NCBI RefSeq assembly: GCF_014284125.1
Contig: NZ_JACOFX010000006.1
Location: 62,001 to 126,000 of the forward strand
Origin: Undibacterium umbellatum
GTDB lineage: Bacteria > Pseudomonadota > Gammaproteobacteria > Burkholderiales > Burkholderiaceae_D
Direction: 5' to 3'
Length of the DNA: 64,000 nucleotides
Each line of letters begins with the position of its first letter. Position 1 is the first letter of the stretch. The notes under the pieces were generated by a model. It was not told the DNA's origin and ran no database searches. It worked only from the letters and a program-made list of their open reading frames with translations. Of this stretch, positions 52,744 to 62,149 are shown piece by piece. Position numbers and translations under genes: made by a program.

Positions 52744-55700
52744 ATGACGACAATAAAACAAAAAATCACCAATGCAAACCAACGCTGGCATCTGGGGCGA
52801 TGGGCTGCAGGCCTGGTCGGTCTGGTATTTTTGCTGGCTGCGCTGAGCTGGGCTTTTCTGCCGGGAATAGTCAAACGTGTCGCCGCTGAGCAAGTGCAAC
52901 AGCAGATAGGCCGCAAGCTGGATATGGCGGATATTCGCTTTTCACCTTTCAAGCTGGCACTGACAATTGAGGATTTGAATTTGTATGAGGCTGATCAGCG
53001 TACACCCGCAGTCAAGGTCAAGGAACTGGTGCTGAATCTGTCGCTGGCATCTCTGTTTCGTCAGGCGCTGATCGTCGATGAAGTCAGGCTCACTGAGCCC
53101 TACGTGCATATTATCCGTACTCCAGGTGAGGGCTATGGACGCTACAACTTCAGCGATATCCTGGAGAAAATTGCTGCCATGCCCAAGAGTGAATCAACGG
53201 CACGTTTTTCGTTGGCGAACTTGCAACTGGCAGGTGGCCGCATAGAAATAGATGACAGGGTCGTTGATGAGCAATTCAAGATAGAGGCACTGCAAATTGG
53301 CGTGCCCTTTGTATCCAACTTCCCTAATCAAATAGAGAGTTTTGTCGAACCCATGTTGTCGGCAAAGGTGAATGGTTCTAATTTTGTCCTCAGGGGCAGG
53401 GCGAAGCCATTTACCAATAGCCTGGATACGTCACTGGCGATAGACCTCGACAAACTGGACCTGACACACTATCTGCCCTATGTGCCTGCGGCTTTGCCAG
53501 TCCAGGTCAGGAACGCGAAATTGTCTACCAAACTGGATTTGATATTCAGCCGCAAGAGTACTCACCCAGAATTATTGCTGGCAGGGGATGTGCATCTGGA
53601 TGAGCTGCATATCAACGACAAGTCAGATGCACCCTTGCTGAAGCTCGGCAGCTTGCATGCGCAGATCAAGCAAGTGAATGTCATGACGGCGGCAGCCAGC
53701 ATCAGCAAACTGGAATTGTCGTCGCCAGAAATTTGGCTGGATGTCAATCAGCAGGGTCAATTGAACTGGGCCAGTTTGGCAATGCCCGCTAAAGCAGTCA
53801 AAGCAGATAGCAAAGCGAATAATAAGAGTGCTGTAGCACCAGTTGCAACAGTCGCAGCAAGTGCTGCATCTGCATCTGGATCTCCAGCTTCATCGGCAAT
53901 AGCGACGACAACAAAACCGGCTCCAGCCTTGCAACAATTGGCAGAGCTACAAATATCAAAAGGAATTTTGCATTTCCGCGATGCCAAACATGCCAACCCA
54001 GCACAAACCGTTAACCTGAAAGATATTAGCCTGACTGCGCGCGGCTTGTCTTCGGCAGCAGATGCCAAAGCTGCCGCATTCAAGTTTGCACTCAGTGGTG
54101 AAAATAATGAAAGCCTGAAACTGGAAGGGGAAGTGCACCCGTTTAGTGGTACGGGAAAAGCGCAACTGGCACTGGGGTCCTGGGCATTGGCTACATACCA
54201 ACCTTTGCTGAACAATTATTTACTCGCAAGTGTGACGGGTCAATTTGATGTGAATGCACAATTGCAAGTGCAAAAAGGCATGCTGCAAGTTGATGATCTG
54301 GGCATGAAGCTCAATCAATTCGTCATCAAACCCAAGTCAGCCGATGACGGCAGTTTCAACCTGAAAGCATTGACTATCGATAAACTGACCCTGAATATGG
54401 AAAGCAGGCAAGTCAATATAGGTAGTGTGCTCTTCGATGGCCTGGTGACAGATGTCCGTCGGGATGAGAAAGCGGTTCTGAACTTGCAGAAATGGCTTAA
54501 ATCCAGCGCAAGTACCAGCCCGACTACACCTGCAGTAGTAGATAGTGTGGCTGCCAGTTCGACTTATGCTGCCGCGACGGCAACCTGGAAAATCAATCTT
54601 GCCAGCCTTGACTTCAAGGACAGTGCTGTCAGTTTCAATGATAAATCCATGTCGCCAGAAGTCAAGCTGAGGCTGGATGCGTTAAATCTACATGCAGAAA
54701 AACTCAGTAGCGACATGTCGCAGCCAGTCAAAATGACTTTGAAGACGAATATTGGGAAGAAGTCTAAGCTCAGTCTCGATGCGACCGCATCCGCACAGTT
54801 GAAAAATATCATGGTGAATCTGGATGGCCAGGGTTTGCCTGTGTCTGCCTTATTCCCTTACGTGTCTCCTTATGTGAATGCCGCGTTGACACGTGGCCGG
54901 GCTGACATCAAAGGCAAACTAAACCTGACCAATGCGCTGGACAATAACAGGCAGATCAATTACGAAGGCATGCTGGCACTGAACGATTTTCATCTGCTGG
55001 AAAATGGCGCGGAAGAAGATTTCCTGGAATGGAAAAACATTGCGATGGAAGGCCTCAGTGCCCAGATTGGTGGTGACAAGCAATTGATCACCTTGAAAAA
55101 ATTGGCGCTGAATGATTTTTATGCACGCGCCATTTTGTCTGCCAAAGGCAAGCTGAATATACAAACCATCCTGAGCACCAAGAAAGCAGATGCGGAAGAA
55201 GTTGAAGTACCTGCTCCAGTGGCGCAAGTAGATGACGCAGCAGTAAAGGCTGTCACCAGCAAGACCGCCACGACGAATATTGTGACTGTGCCCTTGCCCG
55301 CAAAAGCGGAAAAACCCAATCCTGTAGTGATACGCGTCGCCCAGACTACCATGCGTGGCGGGAATATCAATTTCACGGATAATTTCGTTAAACCCAATTA
55401 CACTGCCAATCTGACTGGTGTGGCTGGCACCATAGGTGCAATTGCTTCCGACAATCCGCAAGCGGCAACCATAGAATTAACCGGCAAGGTCGATGATGAT
55501 GCTCCGCTGGTGGTATCCGGTACTTTGAACCCCTTGGCTAATCCCATGTTCATGGATGTCAAGGCCAGCGCAAACGGCTTGGAGCTGACCAGACTGACGC
55601 CTTATGCAGCCAAGTACGCCGGTTATGTTATAGAAAAAGGCAAGCTGTCCATGCAAGTGTCTTATCGCATAGAAAACCAGCAACTACAGGCTGAGAATGA

Positions 55701-56514
55701 TGTTCGCCTTGATCAATTGACCTTTGGTGAAAGAGTCGATAGCCCAACTGCGACCAAATTGCCTGTGATGCTGGCGGTTGCCTTGCTGCGCGACAACCAG
55801 GGACGTATTTCCATCAATTTGCCCATTACCGGATCATTGTCTGATCCACAGTTTTCAGTTGGCGGGATCATTTTCAAGGTGTTCATGAATGTGATCACCA
55901 AGGCTGTGACCTCGCCATTTGCCTTGTTAGGGTCCATGTTTGGCGGTGGAGAAGAACTGGCTTACACCGAATTCTTGCCTGGCCAGACGGCCTTGACGCC
56001 AGCCACTACGGCCAAGCTGGATAATCTGGCCATGGCACTCAAGAACCGTACTGGCCTCAAGCTCGATATCATTGGCCGGGTAGAACCAGTCAGCGACGCT
56101 GATGGCATACGTCAATCATTGCTGATGCAAAAAATGCGTGAGTTGAAATGGAAAGAAGTGCATCAAAAAGACCGCACAATCAAAAGAGATGACATCAGCA
56201 TCAGTGATACTGAGCGGGTAAAGTATGTCGAAGTTGTGTATCAGGCAGAAAAATTTGCCAAGCCCCGCAATGCCATAGGACTGGCGAAAACCTTGCCCGC
56301 TTCAGAAGCAGAAAAAATGATACTTGCCAATACACAAGTGACACCAGAAGCCTTGCGTGCCCTTGCACAAAAACGGGCCGATGCAGTACGTGATTATCTG
56401 GAAGATGTTGCTGGGATAGAAAGAGAAAGATTATTCCTGATCGCCCCAAGATTGAACGCAGAAGGTATCAAAGACAGAGCTAGCCCAAATCGTGTGGATT
56501 TCCTGCTCAAATAA
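52744..56514 (+). CDS. DUF748 AsmA-like giant envelope protein
   Basis: 1256 residues from ATG 52744. One N-terminal membrane helix (LVGLVFLLAALSWAFLPGIV) anchors a very long periplasmic part. AsmA/DUF748 blocks are visible: RKLDMADIRFSPFKLALTIE, LIVDEVRLTEPYVHII, LSTKLDLIFSRKSTHPELLL, VVSGTLNPLANPMFMDVKAS, and the closing region ISINLPITGSLSDPQFSVGG. Two Ala/Ser/Pro-rich linkers (near residues 365-400 and 815-860) split it. Such proteins are beta-rich bridges probably moving lipids between membranes. The final 170 residues carry an OmpA-like KLDNLAMALKNRTGLKLDII part. Upstream in-frame ATG 52681 lies inside the hutI terminator and is rejected. Confidence 0.88.
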   Translation: MTTIKQKITNANQRWHLGRWAAGLVGLVFLLAALSWAFLPGIVKRVAAEQVQQQIGRKLDMADIRFSPFKLALTIEDLNLYEADQRTPAVKVKELVLNLSLASLFRQALIVDEVRLTEPYVHIIRTPGEGYGRYNFSDILEKIAAMPKSESTARFSLANLQLAGGRIEIDDRVVDEQFKIEALQIGVPFVSNFPNQIESFVEPMLSAKVNGSNFVLRGRAKPFTNSLDTSLAIDLDKLDLTHYLPYVPAALPVQVRNAKLSTKLDLIFSRKSTHPELLLAGDVHLDELHINDKSDAPLLKLGSLHAQIKQVNVMTAAASISKLELSSPEIWLDVNQQGQLNWASLAMPAKAVKADSKANNKSAVAPVATVAASAASASGSPASSAIATTTKPAPALQQLAELQISKGILHFRDAKHANPAQTVNLKDISLTARGLSSAADAKAAAFKFALSGENNESLKLEGEVHPFSGTGKAQLALGSWALATYQPLLNNYLLASVTGQFDVNAQLQVQKGMLQVDDLGMKLNQFVIKPKSADDGSFNLKALTIDKLTLNMESRQVNIGSVLFDGLVTDVRRDEKAVLNLQKWLKSSASTSPTTPAVVDSVAASSTYAAATATWKINLASLDFKDSAVSFNDKSMSPEVKLRLDALNLHAEKLSSDMSQPVKMTLKTNIGKKSKLSLDATASAQLKNIMVNLDGQGLPVSALFPYVSPYVNAALTRGRADIKGKLNLTNALDNNRQINYEGMLALNDFHLLENGAEEDFLEWKNIAMEGLSAQIGGDKQLITLKKLALNDFYARAILSAKGKLNIQTILSTKKADAEEVEVPAPVAQVDDAAVKAVTSKTATTNIVTVPLPAKAEKPNPVVIRVAQTTMRGGNINFTDNFVKPNYTANLTGVAGTIGAIASDNPQAATIELTGKVDDDAPLVVSGTLNPLANPMFMDVKASANGLELTRLTPYAAKYAGYVIEKGKLSMQVSYRIENQQLQAENDVRLDQLTFGERVDSPTATKLPVMLAVALLRDNQGRISINLPITGSLSDPQFSVGGIIFKVFMNVITKAVTSPFALLGSMFGGGEELAYTEFLPGQTALTPATTAKLDNLAMALKNRTGLKLDIIGRVEPVSDADGIRQSLLMQKMRELKWKEVHQKDRTIKRDDISISDTERVKYVEVVYQAEKFAKPRNAIGLAKTLPASEAEKMILANTQVTPEALRALAQKRADAVRDYLEDVAGIERERLFLIAPRLNAEGIKDRASPNRVDFLLK

Positions 56515-56709
56515 ATGAATCGCCTGTTTGCCGGATTATCATTGCTTTAGTGTTATTATTTCTTCACGCCTCTGCTTTGGGCAGAAAGGGCAATGAAAAA
56601 CATACTTCTTCGCCAATATCAGACACAGTGCAGGATTTATTGTTGTTTTGTGAGTAATCTTGATTTATCCTGATTTTATCTGGTTTACCAATTGCAATAA
56701 GGAGTAGCA

Positions 56710-57102
56710 ATGACTTCTGCAACGCTCGCCAGCATTTTGTATGTCGAAGATGATGCTGATATACAAACCGTGGCACAGATTGCTTTGGAAGTAGTGGGAG
56801 GGTTTAGTTTAAAGACCTGTAGTTCAGGTGCGCAGGCTATCGCTGAAGTAAGTGCTGGTTTTGTTCCGGATCTCTTACTTCTGGATGTCATGATGCCAAA
56901 CATGGATGGCCCAACCACCCTGGCTGAATTACGCAAATTGTCTATCACAAAGACTACCCCTGTTATTTTCATGACTGCCAAGGTGCAGTCGTCAGAAATG
57001 GAATTTTATAAATCGCTGGGCGCCATAGGCGTGATTGCAAAACCGTTTGATCCTATGGAACTATCAATTCAGGTGCGGGGCTTATGGCAGGAGAAAGCCT
57101 AA
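56710..57102 (+). CDS. single-domain response regulator (CheY-like)
   Basis: 130 residues, receiver only. Acidic pair in LYVEDDADI, phospho-acceptor D59 in LLLLDVMMPNMDGP, Thr/Ser in VIFMTAKVQ, and Lys in VIAKPFDPM. No output domain. Its stop is directly followed by the ATG of the Hpt-REC-REC-GGDEF gene, so the two are a unit: the Hpt domain of the partner could pass phosphate to or from this receiver. No histidine kinase lies next to it. Confidence 0.92.
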   Translation: MTSATLASILYVEDDADIQTVAQIALEVVGGFSLKTCSSGAQAIAEVSAGFVPDLLLLDVMMPNMDGPTTLAELRKLSITKTTPVIFMTAKVQSSEMEFYKSLGAIGVIAKPFDPMELSIQVRGLWQEKA

Positions 57103-58746
57103 ATGTCTGACAAAAATGACAGCCTGCAAGAAAAATTGCGTGCTCTTGAGGCTATTTTTTTACAGAAACTGCCTTCGAAGTTTGACGAGATCACGCAAAC
57201 CTTGCAAAAGGTTGTGGAATGCCCGGACGATAAAGAATCCATGGTCGTTCTGCACCGGCATCTGCATACTATGGCAGGTTCTGCCGGTACCTTTGGCTTT
57301 GCCGAGATAGGGGCGCAAGCGAGGGTCTTTGAATCCACGCTCAAGCCACATCTCGAGGGGAAGGCCTGGGATTCCGAGGAATTGAAATCCTATGCCGCAG
57401 AGGTTAATCGTTATTTTGAATATGCCTTGAAGCATGACAATGTGCCAGTCAACGGTGTTGCCGAAAGTGTGCAGGAAGAAGAGCGCGACAGCAGTGACCC
57501 ACATCTGATTTATTTGGTAGACGAAGATGAAGCGCAAAACCAGGAAATTACCTTACAGCTTGAGCATTTTGGCTACGAAATAGTGCGCATCAACCACCTG
57601 GGCGCGTTGGCCAAGGCTGTCGCTACGCGCAGGCCTCATGTGATCGTCATTGAACTGAGTTTCCCCGAAGGCAAGGTTGCCGGGGCGGAAGAAATTGCCC
57701 GTATCAAGCAGATAGAGCGTTTTCGCATTCCTACCGTATTTGTCTCGCGTTCCAGCAGTTTTGATTCACGATTATTGGCTGTGCGTGCCAGTGGCGATGG
57801 TTATTTCACCAAGCCGGTTGATGTCGTTGCCCTGACTGAACGCATAGAGTCCCTGTTGCAACTTGATGAAAACAAGGGTTATCGCGTGCTCATCATTGAC
57901 GATGATGCTGTCACATCCAAGTTTTACGGAGCGATTTTGCGCGATGCAGGCATGAATGTGTATCTGCTGAATGACCCAACACAAATACTGACCGTCATGA
58001 CAGATTTCCGCCCCGAAATACTGCTCATGGATATCTATATGCCGGTTTGTAGTGGCCTGGAGTTGTCACGCCTGATCAGACAAGATAATTCTTATGTTGA
58101 TGTACCTATCGTATTCTTGTCCAGCGAGGCCGATCTTAGCAAGCAGCTTGATGCTGTCAGGGCTGGAGCTGATGATTTCATTACCAAGCCAGTGGCACCG
58201 GAATATCTGAAATCATCCATCGTTTCCAGAGCGGAGCGTTATCGCTCCTTGCGCGCACTCATCATGCGTGATGGTTTGACAGGCTTGTTTAACCATACGG
58301 CCATCAAGGAACAATTAGCATCCGAGATTTCACAGGCAGGTCGTACCGGCTCACCGTTGTCCCTGGCGATGATAGATCTAGATAACTTTAAATATATCAA
58401 CGATACATATGGGCATCCTGCTGGTGATCAGGTCTTGCGTACCTTGGCCAGGCTTCTGCGCCAGCGACTGCGCCGCAGCGATATCGTCGGTCGTTATGGG
58501 GGCGAAGAATTTGCCGTGATTTTTCCGGATACTACCGCGGCCACTGCCCGCCGTGTACTTGATCAGGTGAGGTTGGCATTTGCCAAAATACAGCAGCATT
58601 GTGAGGGGGGACACTTCTCGGTCAGTTTCTCAGGAGGCGTGGCTGATCTTGAATCCACTCTGGATGCGGATGAATTGTTTGATGTTGCCGATGCTGCAAT
58701 GTATGTGTCAAAGCAGCAAGGCCGAAATCGTATTAGCCTGGCCTGA
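57103..58746 (+). CDS. Hpt-REC-REC-GGDEF phosphorelay diguanylate cyclase
   Basis: 547 residues. Hpt at about 1-115, with H55 in HRHLHTMAGSAGTFGF. A first receiver (about 135-255) has the acidic residues LVDEDEAQN but Glu replaces the phospho-Asp (VIVIELSFPEG), so it may not be phosphorylated. The second receiver (about 262-380) is canonical (LIIDDDAV, LLMDIYMPVCSG, FITKPVAP). The GGDEF domain has GRYGGEEF preceded by an intact RxxD (RRSD), so an active, feedback-inhibited c-di-GMP synthase is predicted. It follows the single-domain receiver without a gap. Confidence 0.93.
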   Translation: MSDKNDSLQEKLRALEAIFLQKLPSKFDEITQTLQKVVECPDDKESMVVLHRHLHTMAGSAGTFGFAEIGAQARVFESTLKPHLEGKAWDSEELKSYAAEVNRYFEYALKHDNVPVNGVAESVQEEERDSSDPHLIYLVDEDEAQNQEITLQLEHFGYEIVRINHLGALAKAVATRRPHVIVIELSFPEGKVAGAEEIARIKQIERFRIPTVFVSRSSSFDSRLLAVRASGDGYFTKPVDVVALTERIESLLQLDENKGYRVLIIDDDAVTSKFYGAILRDAGMNVYLLNDPTQILTVMTDFRPEILLMDIYMPVCSGLELSRLIRQDNSYVDVPIVFLSSEADLSKQLDAVRAGADDFITKPVAPEYLKSSIVSRAERYRSLRALIMRDGLTGLFNHTAIKEQLASEISQAGRTGSPLSLAMIDLDNFKYINDTYGHPAGDQVLRTLARLLRQRLRRSDIVGRYGGEEFAVIFPDTTAATARRVLDQVRLAFAKIQQHCEGGHFSVSFSGGVADLESTLDADELFDVADAAMYVSKQQGRNRISLA

Positions 58747-58871
58747 TGTGTGAATATACAAAAATTGGTAAATTAACAATTCCCTGTTTCCAATGCTTAC
58801 ATATTCAAAAATCAAGGTCCGGCTGAGTTCGGTGTACACTGAAATATCTTCATTGTTGTTCAGGTCGATTA

Positions 58872-59753
58872 GTGTTACCAAAATTTCTTCTCGGCAATCC
58901 TACCTTGGGTGCCATGTTGATGCTCTACCTGCTTCTGGCTTTTGCAAGTGTTGGGGTAGGCAGGCATAGTTCGCCCGAGAGCCAGCTTCGCAAACAAGTC
59001 AACGCCTGGTGGTTCCTTTTTCCCGTCGTCAGCTTGAGTCTGTTTTTATATCCTGTTGGCCCGCTACTGATGGTCTTGTTGATTGTCGTGTTGGCGGTTC
59101 GTGAATTGTCCCTGCACTATAGTGGGCCACGCTGGCGCTTCTTCTTGCCTTGCCTGATTTTGCTGTTACTGCAAGCTTCTTTGCAGCATGCAGGCAACTT
59201 TGATTCCAGTCTGATCTTGCCAGCCTTATTGTTTCTGCAAGCCTTGCAGTTTTTCATCTGGCGACAGCGCAATCATTTACTTCTCATGCTGTTCTTGCTG
59301 CTTTGCTATGGTCTGGGCTTCATGCTGGAGTTATTGGCGCTGCCGTTTTCAAACGAAGTCAGGATGGCATGGTTTTTTTACCTGTGTGTCGTTACCGCAT
59401 TGAACGATATCGCCCAGTTTGTCAGCGGGAAAATCTTTGGCAAGCAAACCATCGCACCAACCATTAGCCCAAATAAAACCGTGCAGGGTTTGATCGGGGG
59501 TGTGTTGATTTCCATGCTGGTATCAACCGTGCTGGGGATGTATTTAGATCTGGCCAGCCCAACTTACTTAATGATGATGGGCATCTTGCTTTCAATAGGT
59601 GGTTTTGTCGGTGATCTGATATTTTCGGCAGCCAAGCGTTATCTGAAGATCAAGGATTTTTCTGAGTTGATACCTGGGCATGGAGGCATACTAGACCGGG
59701 TCGATAGCTTGGTCCTTACCGCACCCTTACTGTATCTGGCATTACTATTTTGA
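58872..59753 (+). CDS. ynbB: YnbB-like phosphatidate cytidylyltransferase
   Basis: 293 residues from GTG 58872. Seven or so membrane helices. The CDP-diglyceride synthase signature reads SAAKRYLKIKDFSELIPGHGG followed by ILDRVDS, and the earlier SPNKTVQGLIGGVL is also typical. The enzyme makes CDP-diacylglycerol from phosphatidate and CTP. It differs from the essential CdsA copy expected elsewhere, and its three neighbours are homologues of E. coli YnbC, YnbA and YnbD, so it matches YnbB. It is 25 bases upstream of the ynbC homologue. Confidence 0.88.
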   Translation: MLPKFLLGNPTLGAMLMLYLLLAFASVGVGRHSSPESQLRKQVNAWWFLFPVVSLSLFLYPVGPLLMVLLIVVLAVRELSLHYSGPRWRFFLPCLILLLLQASLQHAGNFDSSLILPALLFLQALQFFIWRQRNHLLLMLFLLLCYGLGFMLELLALPFSNEVRMAWFFYLCVVTALNDIAQFVSGKIFGKQTIAPTISPNKTVQGLIGGVLISMLVSTVLGMYLDLASPTYLMMMGILLSIGGFVGDLIFSAAKRYLKIKDFSELIPGHGGILDRVDSLVLTAPLLYLALLF

Positions 59754-59778
59754 AAAAAGAACTTATTAAGGATTATGC

Positions 59779-61581
59779 ATGACAACAGAATTGCAAACAA
59801 AATGGATGTGCAGTGAATCTGGCTTTGATAGCCATGACAGTACCCGTTTGTTTTACCGCGTCTGGCAACCACTGGCGATTCCAGCAGACCAACCACAAAA
59901 AGCCCTGATATTTTTGCACCGTGGCCATGAGCACTCTGGTCGCATCGGCCCACTGGTAGAGCAATTTGGCTTTACTCAGGACTGGGCTTTTGCGTGGGAT
60001 GCGCGTGGTCACGGCAATTCGCCGGGCGAACGTGGTGATGCACCGGATTTTCAGACCATGGTGCGCGATTTTGACAGCTTCATCAATCATATCCAGCATA
60101 GTTATGGCATCGCCAAAGAAAACATGCTCATCGTGGCAAACAGTGTTGGTGCAGTCATTGCTGCTACCTGGCTGCACGACTATGCACCGCGTGTGCGTGG
60201 TGTGATCATGGCGGCTGCGGCATTTGATATCAATCTGTATGTGCCACTGGCCAAACCGGCTTTGCGTTTCGCCACCTGCTTCAAGCCTGACTTGTTTGTC
60301 ACTAGCTATATACGCTCGTCCATGCTCACGCATTCTGCCGAACAGGCCAAGGCGTATGATGCTGACCCGCTGATTACCAAGAATATCTCTGCCCGCGTTT
60401 TGCTGGACTTGGCCGATACTGCCAAACGGGTGGTGCAGGATGCCCAGGCGATTGATGCGCCCGTGCTGATGTTGGTCGCTGACAAGGATTATGTCGTCAA
60501 GCAGGCGCCGCAAAAGCAATTCTTTGAGACTATTTCTTCTACACTGAAGCGCTATGTACTGATAGAAAACTGTCATCACGCGATTTTTTATGAGAGTGAG
60601 AGTCAGGTACAACAAGCCATACAGGCAGCGAAGGACTTCATCGTTGAATGTTATGCCAAAGAGCTGTTACCTTTGCCACATTACTTTAAGGCGGATACCC
60701 TGAGCCAGAGTGCCCGTCAATACCAGGCACTGCAACAAGGTAAATTGGGTGGTGCTCTGGAAAATGCTTTTTACGACATGCAGAAATTCATGCTCGGCCA
60801 TCTGGGCAGGCTAAGCCATGGTATGACGATAGGCCTGCAGCATGGCTTTGATTCTGGTGCTTCACTCGATTATGTTTATCGCAACCAGGCGGGTGGCCGT
60901 TTGTTCATTGGAGGCATGATAGACCGTGGATATCTGGATGCCATAGGTTGGCGCGGTATACGTCAACGCAAGGCGCAGATGCAGCAGACTTTGTCTGAAC
61001 TGATACGGCAATATCCGACAGACCAGCCTGTGCGCATACTTGATATTGCTGCAGGTGGTGGCCGTTATGTACTGGAAACCATCAAGCGCTTTCAGAGCCG
61101 TGATATAGAAATCAGCCTGCGTGACTTTGACCAGGCTAATCTGGATCAGGCGAAGCAGTTGGCTGAACGCTTGCAGTTGAAAAACAAGATCAGCTATCAA
61201 TGCCGCGATGCCTTTGCCGCAACCAGTTACCCGGCAGAAGAAGATGCCTATGACATCGTCATCGTCTCTGGCCTGTATGAGCTGTTCAGCGACAATGTGT
61301 TGGTATTGGCATCTCTGCGTGGTATCCAGCAGCAATTGAAAATTGGCGGTCATCTGGTGTACACCGGCCAGCCATGGCACCCGCAATTATTGATGATTGC
61401 GAAAACACTCAACAGCCATAGAGGCCAGTCATGGCAAATGCGCCCACGTCCACAGGCGGAAATGGATGCCCTGGTCGCCAGCATAGGTTGCAAAAAAATT
61501 GCCACCCAACTTGGCATAGCCGGGATATTTACGGTATCGGTGGCGCAGCGTGATGCGGCAATGCCCGTTTTATCCGATTGA
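59779..61581 (+). CDS. ynbC: YnbC-like alpha/beta hydrolase-methyltransferase fusion
   Basis: 600 residues. Residues 1-300 form an alpha/beta hydrolase: WAFAWDARGHGNSPGERG, nucleophile elbow LIVANSVGAVIAATW (A-N-S-V-G, not the usual G-x-S-x-G), acid in LVADKDYVV, and His in NCHHAIFYE. Residues 330-600 form a class I SAM methyltransferase (VRILDIAAGGGRYVLETIK, SLRDFDQANLDQAK). This domain order is that of E. coli YnbC. It probably acts on a lipid or headgroup intermediate made with YnbA/B/D. The last 53 bases overlap the ynbA homologue on the opposite strand. Confidence 0.88.
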   Translation: MTTELQTKWMCSESGFDSHDSTRLFYRVWQPLAIPADQPQKALIFLHRGHEHSGRIGPLVEQFGFTQDWAFAWDARGHGNSPGERGDAPDFQTMVRDFDSFINHIQHSYGIAKENMLIVANSVGAVIAATWLHDYAPRVRGVIMAAAAFDINLYVPLAKPALRFATCFKPDLFVTSYIRSSMLTHSAEQAKAYDADPLITKNISARVLLDLADTAKRVVQDAQAIDAPVLMLVADKDYVVKQAPQKQFFETISSTLKRYVLIENCHHAIFYESESQVQQAIQAAKDFIVECYAKELLPLPHYFKADTLSQSARQYQALQQGKLGGALENAFYDMQKFMLGHLGRLSHGMTIGLQHGFDSGASLDYVYRNQAGGRLFIGGMIDRGYLDAIGWRGIRQRKAQMQQTLSELIRQYPTDQPVRILDIAAGGGRYVLETIKRFQSRDIEISLRDFDQANLDQAKQLAERLQLKNKISYQCRDAFAATSYPAEEDAYDIVIVSGLYELFSDNVLVLASLRGIQQQLKIGGHLVYTGQPWHPQLLMIAKTLNSHRGQSWQMRPRPQAEMDALVASIGCKKIATQLGIAGIFTVSVAQRDAAMPVLSD

Positions 61582-62149
61582 GCAGAGTCCAGAATAAAAG
61601 CAGCAGGACGATGATCAATATAGCATTCAGCCACATAGCTGATAGCTGAAACGCTACCAGCAGGGCCAGCAAACCAAAGGCAAAAGCGCGGTCGCTTTTG
61701 CCCATGGGGCCATCGAAGCGGCGTTTGGAACCTGCCAGTAAGGCAGCAACACCTACAAATTCCGTCAGCAGCGCCAGCATGGCTACCGCAATCAACAATG
61801 GCAGTTGTATGCCTGCCACCAGGGCAAAAGGCAAGACCAGAGCAGCATCTGAAACCTGATCGCCAAGTTCATTGAGAATGGCACCAAAAGCTGTCTTTTG
61901 CTGGGTGAAGTTGGCCAGCATGCCGTCAATTGCATTCAGCGCCATGCGCACAAACATAAAGATTGGCAGGCCCAGCCACAGGCTTTTATTTTGCGGGTAA
62001 CAAGCCAGTGCAATGCCATAGGCGATGGACAAGAACATCGCCAGCAAGGTCACTTGATTCGGCGTGATATGACGTTTCGCCAGGCCAGCCAGCAAAGGTT
62101 GCAGCAATTGCTGGAAGCGTGGCTTCAGTTGGTAGATAGAAAAGCTCAT
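61529..62149 (-). CDS. ynbA: YnbA-like CDP-alcohol phosphatidyltransferase
   Basis: 206 residues with several membrane helices. The CDP-alcohol phosphatidyltransferase core is NAIDGMLANFTQQKTAFGAI, then LNELGDQVSD. Compared with D-x2-DG-x2-AR-x8-G-x3-D-x3-D, the first Asp is Asn, Arg is Asn and the third Asp is Asn; YnbA-type relatives often carry the first and third changes, but loss of the Arg is less usual. The remaining acids (D, D, D) are kept. It would join a CDP-lipid and an alcohol. It is translationally coupled to ynbD (ATGA overlap) and overlaps the ynbC homologue tail-to-tail. Confidence 0.85.
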   Translation of the reverse strand: MSFSIYQLKPRFQQLLQPLLAGLAKRHITPNQVTLLAMFLSIAYGIALACYPQNKSLWLGLPIFMFVRMALNAIDGMLANFTQQKTAFGAILNELGDQVSDAALVLPFALVAGIQLPLLIAVAMLALLTEFVGVAALLAGSKRRFDGPMGKSDRAFAFGLLALLVAFQLSAMWLNAILIIVLLLLFWTLLNRIKRALPHHAAPPIP

